Assembly: GCA_950295325.1 (NCBI GenBank)
Contig: OX485807.1
Coordinates: 32,704,440 to 32,768,439 of the forward strand
Direction: 5' to 3'
Length of the DNA stretch: 64,000 nucleotides
Source: Polytrichum commune
Taxonomy: Eukaryota > Streptophyta > Polytrichopsida > Polytrichales > Polytrichaceae
Positions 57,032-64,000 of the stretch are shown in pieces. A program made the translations under genes and the position numbers. The notes below the pieces were generated by a model that was not told the origin of the DNA, did not search any database, and worked only from the letters and a program-made list of their open reading frames with translations. Position 1 is the first letter of the stretch. Each line of letters begins with the position of its first letter.

Positions 57032-57265
57032 TTGATTATGTTATTTTTATATATTTTTATATCAATATTATTTATGGCCATTAATTGTGATATGTTGTTA
57101 CATCAAAAAATTCTCTCATTTGATAATCATAATATTCCGACACATAAAGAAGCCATCGATACTTTGAATCATGTAAAACTTCTTGTGCATATAATTCATG
57201 CATGTAAAAAATATTGCGTTATTTATTGGAAATAATATTTGGAAGTTTGTCCTAAATGTGACATT
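57032..57265 (+). pseudogene. En/Spm (CACTA) transposase relic
   Basis: The frame from 57080 reads FDNHNIPTHKEAIDTLNHVK, then IIHACKKYCVIYWK, an in-frame TAA, then YLEVCPKCD. In the transposase of plant CACTA elements, the conserved block is 'P.s..eA...L...gl....IhaC.ndC.LYwke.....C..C' (family knowledge). The order and spacing of the two Cys-x-x-(x)-Cys pairs and the Tyr-Trp-Lys agree. A stop codon lies between the halves, and no intact continuation was found, so this is a dead remnant. Its plus orientation gives the element's polarity. Confidence 0.6.
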
Positions 57266-57984
57266 TTGCGAAACTGTTATAATTGAGGTAAAACTTTTGT
57301 ACCATCAAGGTATAATTTTTTTTCTTTATTGGTGCTCATATTGTATTTTTATTAATATGCAAGTTTCCTAGGAATTTTACATATGTGTATATATAAACTG
57401 ATATCTTCAAATTATGATGGTTAATTGTTTTTCTTACAATATGCCAGGTGAAAAGAAAATGCGACAAAGTTAAGGTTGTGGCCTGGGTGTCGGAATTTTT
57501 TTTATTAATGCGATCACTGACACGACCTTTATGTAGTGTTTTAAAATCTAACACGTGAGTGTTGAAAACAGTTTTAAACACACAATCCATAAGCATACCT
57601 GAAAGGATTAGTATCGAGGCTACCACTCAAGTATGTGTATCAAAACATTATGAACAAGATAATTATGATGATGTGGAAAGTGGGCCTAATGCTTAGGCTA
57701 ATACGATTTATACAAAGACATCACTAAATTATATTCGAAATAAAGTGGACGAACCAATGCAGAGGTTCATCTTAGAATCAAAATAAAATTTGAATTCTTA
57801 TAAAATAAGTAAACAAAATATAAATAATTTTGAATTTCCGGTCGGTGAAAATAATAAAGTCTTTTGATATTTAGTTAAGAGATTAATGCATCTTTACCTA
57901 AAGTATGTACATATTAGATGGATTATATTTTTAAAACATTTAAGCTAAATCTAACAGTATGGACAAAATGAGAAAGCAATTTCT

Positions 57985-60900
57985 TACATAATTAAATGAT
58001 GCTTGTGTATATGCTATAATAATTTTAAAATCTCAAACCCTAAAACCAAAGAACATGCAAAGCGATTAAGATTTGACAAAGTTATTTAAGTTTGAACCTA
58101 GCTAGGTTTGGGTCCAGCACCCGTCTTTCTTTAATAACGTTTTTTTACACTGACCCAACATAAATTTTAAAATTCTAATAAATTTGTCTTGAGAAGGCGA
58201 TCAAAATGCACCTAAAGTGCATGCAAATTGACTAATATTTGACAAAGATATTCAAGTTCGAAACTAGCTAGGATTAGGTCCAGCATCCTTCTTTCGGCAA
58301 AACATTAAATAGAAAAGATAAATGCATCAACCCTACATCTGCGCAACAAATAGAGCATTACTTTGTATCTATATATTTTTTTCCTTAAATAATGAATGGT
58401 AATCAAGGAAGTTTATATAATAGCAATCACGCTTAAAGTATAAATGAAATGAGTAAAATAAAATGCCGCTTTAGGAAACATAGGTATAGAATTTTTTTTT
58501 AAAACAATTGGTTTCCCCAATTCTAAGTCATCCTCTGGAATCATACAACTATCAAAAGTTAGTGACTGTTCATCAAAATTGTTATAATCTGAATATTCAT
58601 AAGGTTGGGTCAACGGCTAGTTCTTGTTCCCAAGGGCCCATACGCCTCTCACCAAACTGTATTTGCAAGTTTCCCCGCAGACAACTCTTGTGGTACAGAT
58701 TTTTAGTCTAGATGTAGACATTTTTGAATTTTGGCAAAATATGAACTCAATATGTAAATTAGAATGCCAAATGAACACTGAAATGGGTCATTAGTGACTA
58801 GTTAGTAGAAATGAGCCAAAAGTTACTCATTTAGTTCATCTGAATTAGTTCTAAGAGGAAGTGACTTTTGGGCATGACAATAGGCATGTGACTAAGTTGA
58901 AGAGCCTCATGATATCTAGTTCCAAGAGACAAGGAAGTTAACTCAGGGAGTATAGAGAAGAAAAGAAGAGCGGAGAATTCAGTTCCTCTCGGGAAGAGAG
59001 ACTCCCTCGTCTTCATAATTTTTGAGCCCTTAGCGTGGTGAATTTGAGTTAGGCTGTGAAGCCTTTGACTATGTATCAGATTCTTTTTGTTATAAAGAAA
59101 TATACTTTATACTTCATTGATTCTCCTTTCCAGTGTTGATTGAATCACATTATTTGGGTGAATGTTCTGATGTGAATACTTCAGTGTGTGTATGTGTGTC
59201 CAAGAGAAGTGAAAATTTCTTTCATGAAGAAAGAGTCAGGTGTGTGGTCCTTTCAGTGAAGTGAATTCATTGTATGATCTTGAGGGACTCTCGATAGAAT
59301 AAATAATACGAAGTGAACTGTGGGAAACAGTTGAAGTGTCTCAAGTCCCCGTATTCTTATTTTATGTTTAGAAGTTGAATGTGGAATGTGAAATTCCATT
59401 GTAGATACATGCATCATATAATCCTGTGAGATCAGTGAGAAAAGTTCAAGAGTTTCTCTCGGGAAGGGAGTCTCTTTCTTACCTCTACAGATTTTGAATA
59501 CCCTCCGCATGGGTGTGAAGCCATGTTTGAGTGTATCTCTGATTATACGTAATACATTCGTATGAAGCTAATTTATCATATACAAGTGAAAGGATCATAA
59601 CTTTGTTTGGGTATTCATAGAGAATCGCTTGAGTAAAAAAAAAAATTGTGATCCCTGAGAAGGAAAGAGTCCAGAGCGAATGTGTGCTACCTTATTCTCA
59701 TGAAGAGAATGAGTATGTGAAGTGTGCTGTTAATTTCTATGAAGGAATAAATTCCAGTACGAAAGTACCAAACTCTCAGTCAAACAGCGAATACCGGATA
59801 GGACATGTTCTTGTATGACTTAATGCAATTTCGATCATTTCAATGTTCTCTGAGCGATAATGTTATGAGTTGAACCTGAAACTGGAGAGAGAAGTTGAAA
59901 TGTCTCACTCGTCGCTTTCTGATTTTGAACTGCAAGTGTGAGTGAGATGCGAAGTCCTCAACTAGAGAAACTCCTATCCCACTTTTGTGAATCCAATCAG
60001 GAGAGTTCCCGAGAGAACTGGGGAAGTCAATTAGCACCTGGTAGATAGTGGGTGGTATATTTCAACGAAGTAAATCAAACTGTAAGTTTTTTTGCCATGT
60101 CTGTTGTTGTGAGATGGGAATTCTCGGTGTGTGAGATGCGTATAGAGAAGTGATTTCCTCATGGGGAAAGCAAATAAGGTCTACGACGAATTTCCCTTAT
60201 GAAAAATGCCCTGTGACATTCAAATCGACTTGTACCTGGAGCGAACCCGATGATCGTTCTACTGGAGCGCTCCGTTTGAATTGTGAAAGTTGTGTAGTGA
60301 TTAAGTCTCACAACCATCATTATGAAACCCACACTGCATTGGAGTGAATCCCTACCGAAGAGATAAATATGTTGTCGGCCGAGAAGGCGGGGAATTGAAA
60401 GACGAGTCGTGGCGAGGAAGAAGCCGCGGGAGAGAGCTAGGCGAGCAGCTTAACCCATATCGTTTGGGGAAGGGCTCAAGGGCAAGCATATAAGGAGAAG
60501 TGGCTAGCTCTGAGTTCGAGAACAAGATGTTGACTTGGAATTGGTTACTGGTTACTAGACTCTTACTGGTTACTAGTTACTTGCTACTTGTGACTAAGAC
60601 TATGGTCCTAGGGATTAGACTCTTCGCTTAGGTCGGTTCGCTTAGCTCGGTCACTCGGTTTGTGTCACTTGTAACTAGACTTTTGCTAATTATGATAGTA
60701 ATTAATTTTAATGCCTTAAGTCTAAAATGTTATTTTAAGTCCAAAAGACTAAATAGTGATCAATTGTCACAACATTAATTTAATTCACTTAATCCAATAA
60801 TTTGAAGATTGTGAGTATGTGATGTGATGGATAGATACTAATCTGTGGTATGGCCTATAGTCCCTGGTTACTTATCTGAAGAGACTATGGACACCTCAAG

Positions 60901-61440
60901 GAATTTTTGCCTTGGGTTTATGAGATTATGGTGTACCCAAATGTCTATGGCTGAGCTGTGACTCCCTGAATTGCTAAAACACCATAAGAGTGATGTTACC
61001 GATGGAAGTGGGTTGTAAGGGAGTGACTGAGCAATTGCATGTACTGCTGCGAGTGACCCTTAACCTTAATTAAATCATTCCTAAAATTCACTTTAGAAGT
61101 CCTTTTACCTGTGTTGTTATCCTAAATTCACCTTAATTCCCTTGTGATCTATCAATTAACTTAATGGTGATCCCTAGATGTAACACCTGACACTCATTTA
61201 GTCTTCCCTATGTGGTTTTCTTAAGTGGAACCCAATCTAAAAACCTATCTACAACTCTCCATGCCTAATAAAAACAATTCAGTGGATGCGCCTTAAGAAT
61301 GCGATCAAAAGCATCTAAAGAACATAAATCGAGCAAGATTTTGACAAAGATATTCAATTTTGAAACTAGTTGGGTTTAGGTTTAGGGTGAACCCAATTAA
61401 ACGATGCTTGTGTATATGCTATAATAAAAAATCACAAATT
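57985..61440 (+). repeat. direct repeats flanking a 3-kb segment inside the CACTA element
   Basis: 'gatgcttgtgtatatgctat' occurs at about 57997 and 61404. A second block, 'ttgacaaag(at)attcaag' with a following 'aactagctagg', occurs at about 58075, 58230 and 61330. The segment between (58.8-60.7 kb) is less AT-rich and itself repetitive: 'tctcgggaag.gagtctc' near 58990 and 59458, 'ttactggttactag' words at 60540-60590. It could be an insert or an array of element-internal repeats. Confidence 0.4.
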
Positions 61441-63588
61441 GTGAATGCTCGCCATTAGTGGAGGTAATAGTTTTTGACATATCTTTCTGATAATTGAAAT
61501 TTATGTTTTTTAATATTGCTTGAGCAATGTGAGATATTAATGAAAATATTTTTTATACAGATGAAAAATCATCTAATTGTATTGCAGCAAATTGGATGTA
61601 TTTTGTTCGAAAAGCTAGAGATTAGGTTTGAAATTCAACTTAGAACGAACAACAACAAAAAACCTCTTTTAATTCATTTAGTTCCTAGGTTTAGATTTAA
61701 AGGCGGCGGTGCAAGATTTTTTTAGCTCAAATATTTTATTAATTTATTACATCTAAAATTTTATTTTTCATATTTTTTGAATAATATGGTAGATATTTTA
61801 ACTGAATTGAATGGCGTTGTTTCTTACTAGGATGAAACGTTTGGCGTACAACTGACTACGGAGCAAATCAATAAAGCCAAATTATTTGGCCTCAGGGAGT
61901 TTTTTAATACATATGATATAAGTGAATTAGTATATGAAGAAGTAGATTAAAATTATACAAATATAAATTTTAGTTCAGAAAGTTGATAATAAATTTTTGT
62001 TTTGAAGGTTACATTTAAAAAAAATTGTGAGGGCATTGAATTTATATTTCGAAAATCATAGTTTTCGAATGGGCTACGACGAACGTTGGTTGTCGACAAA
62101 ATCTGAGTAGACGAATGATCTTTGTTTATATTTTTGGCCTTATGTGCTTAGGATCAAATTATTTAGTTGGATTATATTTCATGTGTTACTTCTCAAAATC
62201 ATACAAACTAGTTCTTTAGGTTGAATTTTAACCTTATATGTGTCTTCTATCTGTTGAGACTGGTCTATCTATGAATGGGTATGAATTGCATAGGAAATAT
62301 TTATGTAAACATATGAATGTGGCGAGTCTGTGAGGGGATTGGTGGCGCAATGATACTTCTAGTTTGTTTTCACATGAAATACCACAATGCCCATATCATG
62401 GGATCTCATGTGCTTCAAGCTGTGGTTGTAGCATTTAGTTTTATTTTCATGTGATGCATAAATATGTCTTCATTTATGTCCTCGAGTCTGAGAATATTGG
62501 TATAATAGTGGTCAAGTTCTTAACATGTTTTTCTACAAAAGCTAAGGAGAATCGAAAGGTGCTACATGTGAATGATCCTGAAGTCGGGTATCGCTAGAAG
62601 GAATATACTGCACGGCGCCCAATTGTAGTTGTGGGAAAAAACAAACCATTGATATGATTCATGCATTAGTACTTAGGCATATAGATTACAAAAGCATTAT
62701 AATAAGCTTGCAACAATTTTGCATCAGTTTCTCGAAATCAAATAAACTATTCCATTGATTTATATACATGGCTTTATAGTTAAATTGTATTTAAAAAAGA
62801 AAGTAAATAAATTAAATTTCTACCATCAACATTCCACGTTCTTTACGATGCAATTGTGGATGAAATATAATTTACATAGTAGAAAAAGTCACATAGAATG
62901 TGGTAGGCATTTGTTGGTAACTCACTTCAAAAACAACACCAATTTTAAATTCCTAAAGTTTAAATACTAGTGAAATAGTTACTAAAAACCCCTACACATG
63001 CATATATTTTGAATTTAATTTCATAATGACCGCTTAATGTTATAAGATTGACAATGAAGAGCATGAATTATAAACATATAATATTGTAATTATGGATGCA
63101 ATGTTGTGGAAATATGAGAAACAAACACGTACTATCAGTAAAAAAAACTTGTTACTAAAAAATTCACAATCAACTTATAATTTATTTGATGTCTGAAATG
63201 CAAATGAGTTCAAGTTGTAGACATAATGAAATCAATATAAAAATTTTATGTTCTTCCTCTAATGTAGAGGTATCTTTGCAACATTTGTAAAGCGTTACTA
63301 ACGCATTTCAAACATATTGCTAACCCGTTGCAAAACCAATATAAAAGTGGGCACGATATGCATATTCTTTTCTCTATTAGCAACAATTTTTAAACATAGG
63401 CACAACACATTTTAAACGCCACTTTTACTTACGGTATATAAACAAACTAATAACATACTTGTAACAAGTTTGCAACGCTTTTGAGAACTTGAAACCAAAA
63501 TTGGTATTTCCAACACCCACAAAATTGTTGCGAAAATGTTGCAAGATTGTTACAATTACGTTGTAAAGTATACTTCTAGGTACTAGTG

Positions 63589-63591
63589 CCA
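63589..63591 (+). repeat. CACTA target duplication CCA, right
   Basis: CCA directly after the terminal GGTACTAGTG, matching 50722-50724. Confidence 0.8.
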
Positions 63592-64000
63592 GGAGCATGG
63601 AAAAGGGGAAGTGCTCTCTTTCTTCAGGTTGGGTTCAACTAGGGACAAAAAGGAAATCTTATTTACACTCCTGTAGCTCTCCACAATCCACATACAATAC
63701 GCCATACAATATGCTTAATATGTAATGAAGCTTACGTGGTGTTGTAGACTTCTGAGCACATACAATATATAACACAAAGGTCGAGGATGACTACACCTGT
63801 CTAGGGGGATGAAACAAGCCGCCTAAAGCAATTGATGATGCATGCTAATTCCATGAACTCTACCACTGCTCAATTAGTGATGTGGCACTGATTGGGAGAG
63901 CTTGTTGTGTCCACTACAAGTGTTGGTTGTTCTTTTTGAGGAGTTCATGACTGCAGCAGTCGACACTATTTTTGGAGAGTGTCACGGAGCATTTAGGAGA
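63592..64000. other. right flank, no gene recognised
   Basis: Unremarkable sequence continuing, before the CACTA insertion, from 50721. Confidence 0.4.

Larger units (their letters stand above)
50725..63588 (+). mobile_element. 12.9-kb CACTA (En/Spm) DNA transposon
   Basis: The left end reads CACTAGTACCGAGA and the right end, as reverse complement, CACTAGTACCTAGA; both are flanked by the 3-bp duplication CCA, the defining signature of CACTA elements. Subterminal regions at both ends are rich in short 'gcaac' / 'gttgc' words ('tagcaacggtttt', 'ttttgcaac', 'gttgcgaaaatgttgcaag'), as in this superfamily. The interior is very AT-rich and contains an En/Spm transposase relic on the plus strand (57032-57265), a nested gypsy gag relic (53068-53778) and a GC-richer repeated segment (58.3-61.3 kb). 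No intact transposase was found, so it is presumably non-autonomous now. About 12.9 kb is within the usual size range once nested inserts are counted. Confidence 0.85.

Noticed and set aside
1-64000. CRISPR arrays, operons, riboswitches or phage-type defence systems
   Set aside because: The window is clearly a plant nuclear genome with spliced genes; no regularly spaced identical short repeats with unique spacers were seen.

Overview
This is a piece of a nuclear genome of a land plant. The evidence is GT-AG spliceosomal introns, a plastid-type SOUL/DUF2358 heme-binding protein (HBP5 type), a plant TenA_E thiamin-salvage protein, a plant-specific DUF1218 protein and a plant cytosolic ribosomal protein gene with telo-box and site II promoter motifs. 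The species cannot be named from sequence alone. The Dualen-like LINE, the form of the gypsy gag relic and the moderate intron sizes make me favour a non-seed plant (moss, other bryophyte or lycophyte); that is inference.

Layout. 0-9.8 kb is gene-poor and holds small DNA transposons: TA-flanked foldback MITEs and two PIF/Harbinger-like elements in opposite orientation, one with a transposase remnant. 10.9-12.2 kb: a DUF1218 membrane-protein gene (3 coding exons). 14.67-27.41 kb: a ~517-bp Harbinger-type MITE split by a complete 12.2-kb LINE (minus strand, 14-bp target-site duplication). 28.07-29.29 kb: RPL22/eL22 (2 exons). 30.7-35.9 kb: a degenerate ~200-bp repeat array invaded by a MITE and by a 5'-truncated copy of the same LINE, itself split by another MITE. 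36.19-41.05 kb: HBP5-like gene (8 exons). 42.6-43.1 kb: an intact second copy of the split MITE with a perfect TCA duplication. 44.74-47.56 kb: TENA_E-like gene (4 exons). 48.36 kb: tRNA-Ala(CGC). 50.725-63.588 kb: a 12.9-kb CACTA (En/Spm) element with CACTAGTACC termini and a CCA duplication, containing a transposase relic and a nested gypsy gag fragment.

The four protein genes are ordinary housekeeping or metabolic genes with no operon-like relationship; all are on the plus strand. The most unusual item is the LINE. Its conceptual ORF2 runs APE endonuclease - reverse transcriptase - RNase H - CCHC zinc finger - a second, PD-(D/E)XK (restriction-like) endonuclease. That dual-endonuclease plan is known from the Dualen/RandI elements of green algae. 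Both copies end in a T-rich sense-strand tail rather than poly(A). The copy at 14.8-27.0 kb is full length but inactivated by stops, frameshifts and a catalytic Asp to His change.
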